This document shows positions 1-39,449 of a DNA stretch of 64,000 bases, in pieces (position 1 is the stretch's first letter; the number at the start of each line of letters is the position of its first letter). The stretch is from Cristatella mucedo. Taxonomy: Eukaryota; Bryozoa; Phylactolaemata; Cristatellidae. The position numbers and the translations under genes were made by a program. Location: the NCBI GenBank assembly GCA_009760855.2, contig WPIO01000029.1:1999501-2063500 (forward strand), in the 5' to 3' direction. The notes under the pieces were generated by a model. That model had not been told where the DNA came from, did not search any database, and saw only the letters and a program-made list of their open reading frames with translations.

Positions 1-757
1 AGACAGAGTCGTTGCAGACTCAAGCCGTTCTAGACCTGAGAAGTTTAAGTGCTACAGCACCAGTGCCAGGAGGATAGCCAGGAACTCGTTAAGCTGTTTG
101 AAGCTTTCAGGGGTGCTTGTCCTTGACTTCAACTTTGCCTGATTCAGAACGTCGCAGGAGGCACACCCCTTTTGAATCAGGCTCAATGGGGCTGCAGCCG
201 GACAGTCCCATGCCCTAGGCATCAGAGCTGGCTATACTGATCAGTGAGCTTCAGTGGTGGAGGTGCTGGTTTTCTTTTGGGCAGGAAAAATCTAGCTTTT
301 GCTTAGATCTAGATTCTCCGTGAGAATGTATTTTTGTAAGCATAACCAAAAATCGGAGCCCCTTCATGCACCCAGCAACCCAGCTACTCCAGGACCCCAC
401 ACTTTGGGTACAGCTGACTGCCATGCCGGTTTCTTACATCTCGTTGGAGGGACAATGACAATGGTGCGACCATACAGGTACACCTTTTTCTCTCCCAACA
501 TCAGAGCACAGACACGTGGTCTGATAGGAGCATGGCCAGGCAACTTCATGGCTAGCTAAGCTGCAGCAGCATCAGTGTTGTGGTGGTCTTAGGACTCAGT
601 CACTGAAAAAATGTTGATGACAGACACTCTGATGGCATCAACTAAAAAATTCCGCTGTTAACTAAATTATGATTACTAAAAAAGCTGCATCTGGATTTTC
701 TTGAGGATGAGACTAACTTACATTATTCTTGTCTCATCCAAGTGCAAATCTGATTTT
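1..757. other. no gene recognised
   Basis: Contains overlapping short ORFs on both strands near 299-559 without recognisable domains or convincing splice context. The area around 180-560 has more G+C than average. Nothing assigned. Confidence 0.5.
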
Positions 758-892
758 ATATGAATCATTTGTATAGCACCCAAAGAGAACCTAATCTCTA
801 TTCAAGAGCTTCACATATGCCGCGGGGCTCGAGCACACGACTACGGCCAGACCTTGATCGGGGCAAGCACCTTAACCACTGGGCCAAAATGA
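758..892 (-). repeat. SINE family 1 (tRNA-derived, LINE-like tail)
   Basis: Minus-oriented: tRNA-like head with A box ttggcccagtggttaagg-type sequence near 880 and B box around 825-835, then a tail resembling the LINE tail at 765-810. Confidence 0.75.
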
Positions 893-1861
893 CTCCTACA
901 TTATAGTACTCTGCTAAAACTGCTGTGCTCTGAGTTACTAGCGACATCGTCAGCTGAGATCAGGGTTTTGGACCGCCAGCGTTTTTATACGTCTGCCATC
1001 CCTATAACAGCACCTGCTCAGATGTTGGCAGCCACTGCCGACCTAATATTCAGTAGTGCCAGGCTAAGGATATACCAGCCCAGTCTAAATGATTTTGGTA
1101 GCTGCCCCAGTTACCAGCCGAAGACAGCCCTGGATCTGACTTAATAGTGGAATAATAATTAATATAATAATAATTTCTGGAATTATGTCTCTAGGAGCCA
1201 CTGTCAAGCACTTGGAGAAAAAGGGTCTCCTGAGCAGTAGTGTGCATTGTACTCAAGCTGGGCTGAGTGCTGGCTCCACCTGAAAGCAAATCGTCACCTC
1301 CAGCCACAACACTTCCGGTGAGCATCCTGGCACTTTTTACTATCCTTTTGGTAACTGCAGATACTTCCTACTCACCCTTGAGGAGCGACACGACGAAGTC
1401 GTCGGTTTTGTTGCGGCGACTCATCTATTTAATTTTATCGCTGGTGTTATTTTTGTCGCGCGACTCTTTTATTTCAGCATTCAACCAAAATCAAGCATCA
1501 AAAACCCCTCGAGAGCCGTGTGAACCATCTACATTCACACCGGAAGATGATAGGTCATGCCAGCCTAAGGAGCTTAGCTCGGAAGATGACAGCAATAGGG
1601 TTGAGAAAGGGTCTGAGGGGGCAAAGTAATAATAATAGAACAGTAACAATATGTTCATTTGCATAGCAACCTCAGCAAAACAAAGGTCCTTCTCAGGCTT
1701 TAAAATAACTCAGTGCAAGAGAAGCAGTTGCTACGAGCGAACAAGGAGTCATTACAGCAAGGCGTCATGCTTAGCCAAGCAGGCTAAGCACACAAGAAAA
1801 CACATAGGGTCACTGGTTAATAGGAGTCCAGGTTAGTAACACTGAATCGTGCAAAATAAAT
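893..1861. other. no gene recognised; one 120-codon ORF
   Basis: An ORF at 1267-1629 (+) has a hydrophobic first half and a polar, acidic second half. No family is recognised, no neighbour supports it, and codon use cannot be judged; probably chance. Confidence 0.4.
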
Positions 1862-2011
1862 CAGCTGGTTTGGCCCAGTGGTTAAGGTGCTCGCCCCGAC
1901 CAAGGTCTGGCCGAGGTCGTGGGCTCGAGCCCTGTGGCATATGTGAGCACTTGAGTAGAGATTGTTCTCTTAGGGCGCTATATAAATGAATTACATTATT
2001 TTTATTATTAC
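1862..2011 (+). repeat. SINE family 1 (tRNA-derived, LINE-like tail)
   Basis: Best copy. Head gctggtttggcccagtgg (A box), B box gggctcgagccc at 1921-1932, then agagattgttctcttaggg and an A/T-rich end, shared with the LINE tail. Confidence 0.85.
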
Positions 2012-2014
2012 GTA

Positions 2015-2985
2015 AAGGACAAATGAACAAAAAAGCAAATTCAATAAGAAAACAAACTCTGCTGGGAACAGATGGGTCTTTAGTAGAGACTTATGGATGA
2101 AACGCCATTGGTGGTAGTGACCGTAGCTGGTAGCAAGTTCCAGACTTTCGGTGCATGCGAGCTTAAGGACCGATCTCCAAAAAAAGATATCCATTCAGTG
2201 CAAAGAGCAGCAAAATGACCAGATGCTGACGAGCAGGTGGTAAAAAAAAACAGTGGAAGAGCAAGGTGGTTCTGATAGGTCGGCTGATGCAAGCAAGTGA
2301 AGTGACATATAAACCATAGAGGGTACCTTAATGTCAATTTAATTCTTGATATTTAGCCAGTGAAGATCACACAGAAGCGGGCTGATGTAGCAGCTATGCA
2401 GTCGACGGCAGACCAGATGAGTTGCCGAGTTGTGCTCCAGTTGCAAATGATTAAGGTTACAGGCCGGGAGTCCTGAATAAAGGTAATTGAAGGAATCTAG
2501 ATGCGATGTCACAGGCATATGAATTACTTTGGCTGTTGCACTCTTGTCTAAGTAGGCCCTGATTTCGTTATTGCTCCTTAGCTGAAAGTAGGCCGACTGG
2601 AGAGTAGAGGGAATGTACTCATCCAACGACAAGTCATTTCGGAATAGCATTCCCAGATGAAGGGCAGAGTCACCGGAGTGATGCTAAAGAGTCAATCTTG
2701 CCGAAGAGGTCTTTCAACTTGAGGGTAATACAGGGCTTACTTATGAATATTAGGTTGGTCTAATCGTCGTTAAACTTTTGGAAAGTTGCGGCTTATCCAA
2801 CTACGAATGTCATCGAATCAGGCTGCAAGGATATTCAGCTGTCGAATGGTGAGAAGGGCCAAAGGATAGGTAGGTCTAAGTGTCATCAGTAAAAGAATGA
2901 CAACAAAGATTGTGCTTGACGATGACTTTGGCCTAAGGGAGAACAAACTTGGTAAAAAGAAGGGGCCTAAGACCGACTATAAAGT
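2015..2985 (-). mobile_element. LINE 3' part, old copy
   Basis: Carries SSHAPKVWNLLP and, further 5', NDLSLDEYIPSTLQSAYFQL, both recognisable from the long copy at 46911-48840. Similarity continues through the thumb region to about 2985. Many substitutions and indels. Confidence 0.8.
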
Positions 2986-3409
2986 ACCCCACACTTTAAT
3001 GGATCGCCGGATGATCGACAGCCATTTGCAAATACACTCTTGACCTCTCTCATTCAATTAGGACCTACCCACTTTGCCACTGTACAAAGGTTACCTAGGG
3101 ATGTCGGAAGGCACTCCACAAGTATCCGTTGATCAGTCGAGTTTAGTTCTGCTGAGGTATATAGGATAACCAGCAGAGAGGTTCTACCCTAATCAGGATT
3201 GCTTAGTCGTACTAAAGGACGGTGCTTGTGGCTTATGTTTTCATGGCTTAAACTCAGTGAGCAGGCAAGGCCATCTTGCTGAAAGAGCAAACTGTGCATC
3301 TCTGGAAGAAGAACTGCTTGTCAATCAATGGAGGCTCACGACAACTGGTGTGCACCAACGACTGCAGAATCGTCAGAGGAAGGGCAGTTAAAAAGCTGGA
3401 GAGGGCAGC

Positions 3410-3545
3410 GATAATAATAAAAATAATACATTTGATATAGCACCCTCAGAGAACTCAAATCTCTTTCTAGGCACTTTACATTTGCTGCAAAGGAAGCACG
3501 ATCGAATGGTTAGTGGTAGCATGTTCAATAAACAACAAGAATAAC
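3410..3545 (-). mobile_element. LINE 3' tail fragment
   Basis: Contains the reverse complement of the conserved tail (gcgcc-type stem, loop, AGAGA/TCTCT stem) after an (ATT)n run, then breaks off at about 3545. Confidence 0.7.
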
Positions 3546-3792
3546 ATGGTTAGGGGGTGACATGATCAATTATATGAAGACCTGTGGGCTGTACAAGCTG
3601 TCTGCCACCCAGAAAGCACTCAAGGATTAGGCGTTCAACACCAACACCATCCATCGAGGGGTTTATTGTCACAGGTCCAGGCGAATGTTGACCTCAAATA
3701 GGCCACCTAGATGTCTGCACGACAAAGACGACCTCATTGCCTTTCTCAAGCTGTGCATCACTCAGGCCATCGGAGATGCCGACCCAGAGTGT

Positions 3793-3861
3793 GCTACTAC
3801 TACGACAGCAGCTACTCTACCATGGAGCACATGGTAGAGTAGCTGCTGTCGTAGTAGTAGC
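3793..3861. repeat. perfect 32-bp inverted repeat with 5-base loop
   Basis: Arms 3793-3824 and 3830-3861 are exact reverse complements, loop gagca. A partial third copy of the right arm follows directly at 3871-3888. Confidence 0.95.
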
Positions 3862-3977
3862 CTAATGCAAATGGTAGAGTAGCTGCTGAAGCCTAGTACT
3901 ACTGGCATCGGTCTACATGTATCGCAAACTGGCTGGCTGCTTGAGAGCAGTGTGGGTGCTCAGGAGCAGAATGCATG

Positions 3978-4167
3978 TAAATAAATAAAATAAATAAATC
4001 CTAGCTGATTTAACAGCCTCTTTTGTATAGCGACAGAAGAGCCTTTACGGCTATCACCACCGCTTGCAGTGGCGATAAAGGATCGCCCCGCCGCAGGAAT
4101 CGAACCCACGACCTCGGACCGAGGCCGTGAAAGCAACCGCCTTACCTAGTGTGCCATCACGGCTCAC
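3978..4167 (-). repeat. SINE family 2 (tRNA-derived, with palindrome)
   Basis: Minus-oriented. Head gagccgtgatggcacactag, a palindrome around cacggcctcggtccgaggtc, B box at about 4098-4110, a body of about 90 bases and an ATTT-rich tail. Confidence 0.85.
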
Positions 4168-4639
4168 CAAGAGCTGGAGATTTAAGAGCTGGCTGAGATT
4201 AAGAACGATGCAAAGTTTGGTTACCGTCGCGAGCAGCACGTCAGCCGACGATCACCACGACCAGTTTATTTCACTATACATGGAGCAAGGGGAAGTACGA
4301 CTCTCTTTGACCCTCTCCCCCACCGGACTACCCTACCTTCATACAGCTGCCCCTATGTTACATTAATCATCGGAGCAGGGCACTACCAGCATACCACATA
4401 GATCATCGGGTATGTACAGCTAGCTAGCACACAGAGGGTGGCACAGGCAGTGTAACCCCCAAACCACACTATGCTCACCGAGCACTCGCTTCTGATTGTA
4501 AGGATATGGACGATGGCGTATTCGTTCTTATGTGCTGCTCCCAATGCACATTGATTTACTGGAGGGCACCGTGCCTCATTTCTGTAAGCATGTGAAAATA
4601 AAACAAAATTCGGGTTTGCTTAGACAGAGATACTACATC

Positions 4640-5325
4640 TATACATGGTAGCATTCCGTCTCGACTACTGCAACTCACTGCTTGCTGGACTTCTGCAACT
4701 CATGGCTTAGTGGTCTACCGACCTGTGCATCAGGCGCTTACAGTTGGATGCAAAATGCTGCAGTTAGGCTTGTTGCCATATCACACCATTTCTTGCACAG
4801 GAGACTCCCAATAAAGCAAAATATCGACTTCAAGGTTCCGTCACTCACTTTATTCTCTGGCTCCAGCCTACCTATCACAATCACTCCCCCACCAGGATAG
4901 GCATCGTACCCACTACTTTTCTGAATCAAATCTTACACTGCCTTGTATGAACCTCAAATCCTTAGGAGACCGTGCCTTTAGTTCCTATGCTCCCAAAGCA
5001 TATAACTCACTCCCGACTGACATCATAACACTCCCTCACTTAATGACATTTAAAAAGAAGCTTATACACACGTGTTTATCACAGTGTTTAGTAGGTCCTT
5101 GTGAATCCTTTGTGTGCTGATGCACACTGACACTGTGCATGCTGCCACTAACCATATTTGCATGCTGACCCTGTGCATGTCATCTCTATCTAACCTTGTT
5201 ATGCTAGTTGACATTGAGCATGCTACCACTAACCATATGATCACTTCCTTTACAGCATATGTAAAGTGCTTAGAAAGAGATTAAGTGCTCAGAGGGCAAA
5301 GATATACATGTATTTTAACTATTAA
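4640..5325 (+). mobile_element. LINE 3' part, old copy
   Basis: Begins in the region encoding FCNSWLSGLPTCA, continues through a degraded SYAPKAYNSLPT block at 4988 and ends with the conserved tail near 5285. Confidence 0.75.
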
Positions 5326-5699
5326 ATTAGAGAATTAAGGGCAGTCATTCAGCACAAAATGAAAATAAAGCAGCTAAGCAGCTCATATATTATTTCTCGA
5401 GCCTATATGAACTCTCCTAAGTTTTTTTTTAGACCCCTAGCGAATGCAATGACTACCGTGGTTAACTCTATGAAGCAATTACACTGGTCAGCAAATTAAA
5501 AAAAAGTCTTTTGTTCCTGACATAAAATTAGTCATTTCTTATCAATTTGTATGTGCTCAACACGAATATTAGTCAAATTAAAAAATTGGTTCTAGTTGTT
5601 TGTAATTTGAAATAAATTAATGTGTTGTGTATATCATGAGAGGCATGCCAATAGTAATAGGCCAACGGTTAATACATGTAAAAAATGAAGTCATATACT

Positions 5700-6210
5700 A
5701 CAGATTTCTTTGCCTGTCGTTTGTACCACTGTTCGCGAGCATCTCTGGAGAGTTTCCACCAGTAGAGGAATAGATGAAAGACGGTTTCCATTGAGCAAAA
5801 ACACAGCCTTAAGACTCAGTTTCTAAAAATGTACAAATAGTCTCCATTCTTGTGGGTCATGAGTGATTTGTAAACGTTCACGAGGTGCTCAATATCGGAA
5901 CAGAATACCAGATTGCTTTCCTTTCTGAAGAAAGGCTCCAAGTTCTGGTGGCACTTTCAAGTAATAGTGGCATCTTCTTCGAGAAGATTCAATTGTTGGA
6001 GTCTCGATCCTAACAATCTGCACTATTCTTGGATAAGTCCAGATCCCGAACCAGGTAATCTAGTTCTTCCTGTGTTTATTCTGTGTGGGGTTGATTATGC
6101 ACCACGGTGGAAATCGGGATCACTGCATGCTGACGTACCAGGTGAAGAACAGGTCGGCTCACCCCTGTTCTCATCCGATGAATCAAGAGAATGTTCTGCT
6201 AGAGGATCTG
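5700..6210 (-). pseudogene. decayed ORF, probably from a mobile element
   Basis: On the minus strand, after small frame changes, the sequence reads NLEPFFRKESNLVFCSDIEH and then SLKAVFLLNGNRL. It resembles an uncharacterised ORF that recurs in many invertebrate genomes and in which a R-S-L-K-x-V-L-L-H-N-G-N block occurs. Identity is from memory and unverified; no intact frame remains. Confidence 0.4.
6075..6080 (-). terminator. candidate poly(A) signal for MED15
   Basis: An AATAAA hexamer on the minus strand, about 655 bases beyond the candidate stop codon of exon 13. It is inside the decayed ORF described at 5700-6210, so it may belong to that element instead. Confidence 0.25.
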
Positions 6211-6734
6211 GAATAGGAAGTCCTCAACCACGTGGAACTGGTCTCAATGCAGGTGGAATATTTAGATAGACCATTCTCGACTTCTTATGCTTCATTATTC
6301 TGCCGGAAAGAGGACAAACCAAGCAGAAGTAACATTTATGCGGTTGCTTGGCTCTGTCCACACCATGGGGACTGCAAACAGAATTGATGGTCTTTTGCAA
6401 TTTAACCACTGTGGAATTTGTGCTGTACATATATATGGGCACAGCATTTATGGGGGGAGCCAAAAGCTGGTCTTGGTCACCAAACTTGCATTCGAAGTAA
6501 AAATGATGTGCCTTCTTCACTTAAAAAGTGATACTTTTCTTCTGGTTGGCAAGTGTCACTTCCCACAAATATAGCAAAAATTGTCCCTGGTATTAATGCA
6601 CTTTCGAGGCATTACTGTTCTGTACTGTACCTCAGCAGATAAAATAATAATACTTCATGTAACAAAAGCTTAAACACTTACAGTTGAAATAGTTTAACTG
6701 TTCAAGCTTTCCCACTGGGTTTTATGATGCCAGC

Positions 6735-35855
<29,121 letters not shown>

Positions 35856-35859
35856 CTCA

Positions 35860-36120
35860 AGTTCACAAGGCGGCAAAACGAACTCACGCCACCAATCGTA
35901 AGACTGCCGTTTCGGCAGCACGGGAGGGAGCGCTTTCCGGCGAAATTGTGACCTTGACCCTGACAGTTTCCTGCTCGCCCGCCTAGCAGGCCCCGTGGCT
36001 TCGTTGTGCAAACTTTCCTGTATTACCCTTAGACTTGAACTTGTCTCGGAAAATGGAGCACCCGAGGAGGATGCGGATCTTTACTATTTATCTGCTGCTA
36101 AGCTCTGCGCTGGTTTGTGG
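35860..36120 (-). promoter_or_regulatory. MED15 5' leader and promoter region (GC-richer)
   Basis: The stretch just upstream of the MED15 start codon is visibly richer in CG dinucleotides and in G+C than the introns and ends in a pair of divergent ORF starts (35855 minus, 36053 plus). This is the pattern of a housekeeping, possibly bidirectional, promoter. No clear TATA box is seen at a fixed distance. Confidence 0.45.
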
Positions 36121-36124
36121 GTAG
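36053..36124 (+). CDS. short divergent ORF with signal-peptide-like sequence
   Basis: Starts 198 bases from the MED15 ATG on the other strand and reads MEHPRRMRIFTIYLLLSSAL then VCG and TAG. Basic start, hydrophobic core and small residues near the end look like a secretory signal. The final GG|gtagtt could be a splice donor, which would make this the first exon of a divergent gene, but I found no convincing next exon before 39 kb. It may be chance. Confidence 0.3.
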   Translation: MEHPRRMRIFTIYLLLSSALVCG

Positions 36125-37204
36125 TTATTGTGCGTTTGTCGAAGGTGTAACGACCACCGTTGGACGCTATTTAGACTCCAAGCCTCATTTATGTGGGGGG
36201 AATTCGGTAACTTTTTCTGCGCTATCAGAACTCACGCCCTTACCGTTTTTCCGAATGGGATCCTTAAAACTTGCGCGTACTTAAAAGGAAATGTTATAGA
36301 ATTCTCTAATAGGTTCGCCAGTACATTGAGGTGCGCCAATTTAGTGCAGCTTGGTTGACTTTATTTACTTATCGCTTTTGAAAGTGAGCGCGCAAGCCAG
36401 CGCTCTTTAATGACCCTGTGAATGAGGAAACCAAGCCTTCGAAGGTTTTTGGAAATATACAGCTATGTATGGAGCCCCCTGGAGTTGATTCGACGACGCT
36501 GTACTTGTCTGACGCCGCTCGTATTCCTGCACAGAGTCAACCGCAGGGTCCACTGCTTGACCGTGCACACCTTTGCGGTGCTGCCTGCGTCGGCTAGCGC
36601 CCGCAAGGGTCTGCCAGTTGCATTTCGGTCATGTGACTCCAGCAAGTCTTGCACCGCACTTTCTGCATGGCCGTCGGCATGAGCCGAAGCTGTTCCCTCT
36701 TTCTTCTATCTAGAGCCGCCGACTCGATCGCCTGTGAATCAATCTGCCACGTTCGCACGAGCTATGCGGCTTTATCCACTGGGCTACAGCGCGTAAGCAG
36801 GCCACTGGTTGGTCAATCGAAATTAACATACTCGTGGTCAATGGAAATACACATATTGGTAAAACTCTTGCGCGTGGCTTTGTCTGTTTCAGGCTATGCA
36901 CGTGCATGCACTTGTTGGAGGCTGCAGTTACCTCTTCCGACTCCAGAGACCAAACCGCCCAGATGTGCTGCTTGCAGTTCGGTTTGATTTAATCAATGCA
37001 GTGCATTCCTCTAACGGTGGAAAAACATTGCAAAAGCAAACGTGTCCACGTAGATCTCAGTATAAAAACCGGAGTATCATCCATTGCACACAAGTCTCCT
37101 GTCGAGAGATGCAGATGCCCCTCTCATTGCTGTATTATGATCCATACCGCACTATCAACATCTCCCTTTTGCCGTTCCTATTGACAAAACTCCACTGCTA
37201 AGTG
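36125..37204. other. intergenic, GC-richer, no gene recognised
   Basis: Between MED15 and MPND. Overlapping ORFs at 36422-36682 (+) and 36463-36654 (-) have no recognisable domain. A candidate acceptor cgtattcctgcacag at about 36535 could serve the divergent ORF at 36053, but the peptide after it is not convincing. Confidence 0.4.
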
Positions 37205-37696
37205 ACCGACAACCCTATTCAGGATTACTCCCCCACCAGGTCAAGCATCGTACCACTTGCTTTTCGAAATCCAACAGTTTACCAATACCTCGTAAAAAAC
37301 CTCAAATCCTTTGGAGACCGTGCATTTAATTCGTATGCTCCCAAAGCCTGGAACTCACTCCCGACTTGCGTCAGAACATCCCCTGACTTGATCACATTTA
37401 AAAAGAACTTATTTAAGATGGTATTTAGTGGGTCCCCGTGACTCGTCCTTCTTGTGCATGTGCCTGCTGACACTGGATGCTGCCACTAACCACATTTGCA
37501 TGCTGATCCTGTGCACGTAACCCCTAACCATGTTATTCACGTTGTTTATCAAGCATGATATTACTCACCATTCAATCGCGTTTCCCTTTGCAGCAAATGT
37601 ATAGCGCCTAGAAAGAGATTGAGTTCTGAGGGCGGTTTATCAAGTGCATTATTTTTATTAGTATTATTATTAGATTATTATTATTATTATTATTAG
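37205..37696 (+). mobile_element. LINE 3' end fragment
   Basis: NSYAPKAWNSLPTCVRTSPD block, 3' UTR, tail, then interrupted (ATT)n; between MED15 and MPND. Confidence 0.88.
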
Positions 37697-38834
37697 AACA
37701 AATCCCTCAATGTAGTGGGTACTACTACTAGCTTATAGGGGCCTTCATTGAGGGCCTGAGTTATCAGCTGACCCGAGTGCTAGCCAGGCTAGCTTATGAT
37801 GCCAGCCTCTTGTCAGGCAAGTACTATCCACTGCGACCTCGATCGGCACCTGCTCTGATCATACTATCAGTCTCTCTCTGTTTTAGAAAGTGTCATAAGT
37901 GAGGCGTTCGCTGAGCTTTAAGTGCACGAAGCTCACAGGTTTCTTCTCCAGCCCCTTCTTGCGGTAGAGTTTGTCGTATGCGACGTTTCTGTCATGTTCC
38001 GGCTGTGTGGCACTGAGTGGCTTACATGGTTGCTTGCTTTCCTTTATTGTCTGTTTAGCTAGCGAAGGGAGCTGGTTTCAGTCGGTAGCCACGTGCCAGC
38101 TGCTGCTCCTGAGCTGTGTCGGGGAGGAATGGGTTGGCTAAACCAACAGGGGTGGTCATGTGCAGCTTATTGCCCTATTACAACGAGTTTGAGACGATTT
38201 ATGACGGCTGGGTGGCGAGATAACTCTGCCCCTGGATGAGAGAAGAGCTGAGGTGCAATGCGGTTTCCTGTCCCTGAGCGCTCGGGGAAGGCATGAATGC
38301 TGGTACAGTGCGATGGACTTAACAAACCGCGACTATGGAGGCATGAGGCGATGTACTGCTTTGCAGATAAGCTAATTAGCCATCGAGCGATGAGTGTGGA
38401 AAGGCAGTGAGAAGTAATGTGGAAAGGCAGTGAGAAGTAGCTGTGTAGGTTTGGGGTTTCAACCGGGAAAGGTCTCCGGCAGCCTGCCCAGCACGTGACC
38501 TGGGGCTTTACGTTGGCCAGAGGCGATCTTTTATCCAAACTATTTAAGATTTTAAGAGAGAGCAGCCGCGAGTCGGGCCGGCCAGAAGGAATTAGATGGG
38601 GTGTAAGCAGAGCCAGCCAATGACCTTCGGGATTCGAGCCTTCGCTGCCGCGAAAAGAGAGCTGGGCAGGCACTCAGAGCCTATCGACAGCGGCAGGAGT
38701 TCCGAAGTTGTATGTTCGGCGAGAAGGCGCCAGACGCAGACAACAGAAGTCGGACACGTTCGCAAACGCACAGCACGCGATTAGTGTCTTCCTTCTACCA
38801 GTCAGGGGGCGGTGGAAGGAGGAACGTTCAAAAA
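37697..38834. other. intergenic, no gene recognised
   Basis: ORFs at 38167-38673 (-) and 38596-38784 (+) overlap on opposite strands and show no recognisable motif. A short direct repeat (gtggaaaggcagtgagaagta twice, 38397-38440) is present. Confidence 0.4.
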
Positions 38835-39010
38835 ACCATGTTGACTAACCATGTCAGCAGGCATAAGCACGCAAAGGACGAATAACAAGGACTACTGAAT
38901 GTTTTAATAAACTGGTGTTTTGTTTCTTTTTAAATGACGTCCCAGGATTTCGTGAAGTCAGTCGTGAGTGAGTTATAAGCTTTGGGAGCAAATAAATTAA
39001 GCACAGTCTC
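38835..39010 (-). mobile_element. LINE 3' UTR fragment
   Basis: Matches the 3' UTR and the extreme coding end of the family; just beyond the MPND poly(A) signal. Confidence 0.65.
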
Positions 39011-39117
39011 TAAAGGTCATGATCACAGGTACCAAGCACACAAGTAGGGCAAAACAGATACGATTAGCGGACATGCTATTCTTGAAGCAACCACATTCTT
39101 AGTTGTATATATATAAT

Positions 39118-39123
39118 TTTATT
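39118..39123 (-). terminator. poly(A) signal of MPND
   Basis: AATAAA on the minus strand, 204 bases past the stop codon of exon 13, followed by an AT-rich stretch. The spacing is typical of a short 3' UTR. Confidence 0.6.
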
Positions 39124-39326
39124 GCATGGGAAAGGACTGATTTGGCCAAGGCGCTGCACACCAACGAGGTGTTCTACTGTATTAAACCCTGCCAAGTAGA
39201 GCAGACAGCATCATTAGAGGGCATTCAAAAAGACCAACGACAATAGAAAAATATAAATATATATGAAATGTCTATGCAAATAGCTTCTCAACAGAAGTAG
39301 GCATGGTCTCTCAAGAACTGCATGTG

Positions 39327-39449
39327 CTACGTCTGGTTTACTCGATCGTGTTCAGTAATGCTGGCCTTAGCTGTGATGTTTGTCAACAACTGCCTGACAT
39401 CATCGACATATGTACTTCCATAAGCTTGAGCCAGATGAGATATGAATTT
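39327..39449 (-). CDS. MPND: MPND exon 13 (C-terminus and stop)
   Basis: Acceptor tgctttttccatatag (strong). Encodes KFISHLAQAYG, STYVDDVRQLL and a polar tail, stop TAG at 39327. The T-Y-V-D-D-V-R-x-x-L pattern matches human T-Y-L-D-K-L-K-x-x-L near the MPND C-terminus. A poly(A) signal follows about 200 bases on. Confidence 0.82.
   Translation of the reverse strand, partial: KFISHLAQAYGSTYVDDVRQLLTNITAKASITEHDRVNQT

Noticed and set aside
1267-1629. 120-codon plus-strand ORF with a hydrophobic segment
   Set aside because: No recognised family, no supporting context; length is within what chance gives in a 64-kb window.
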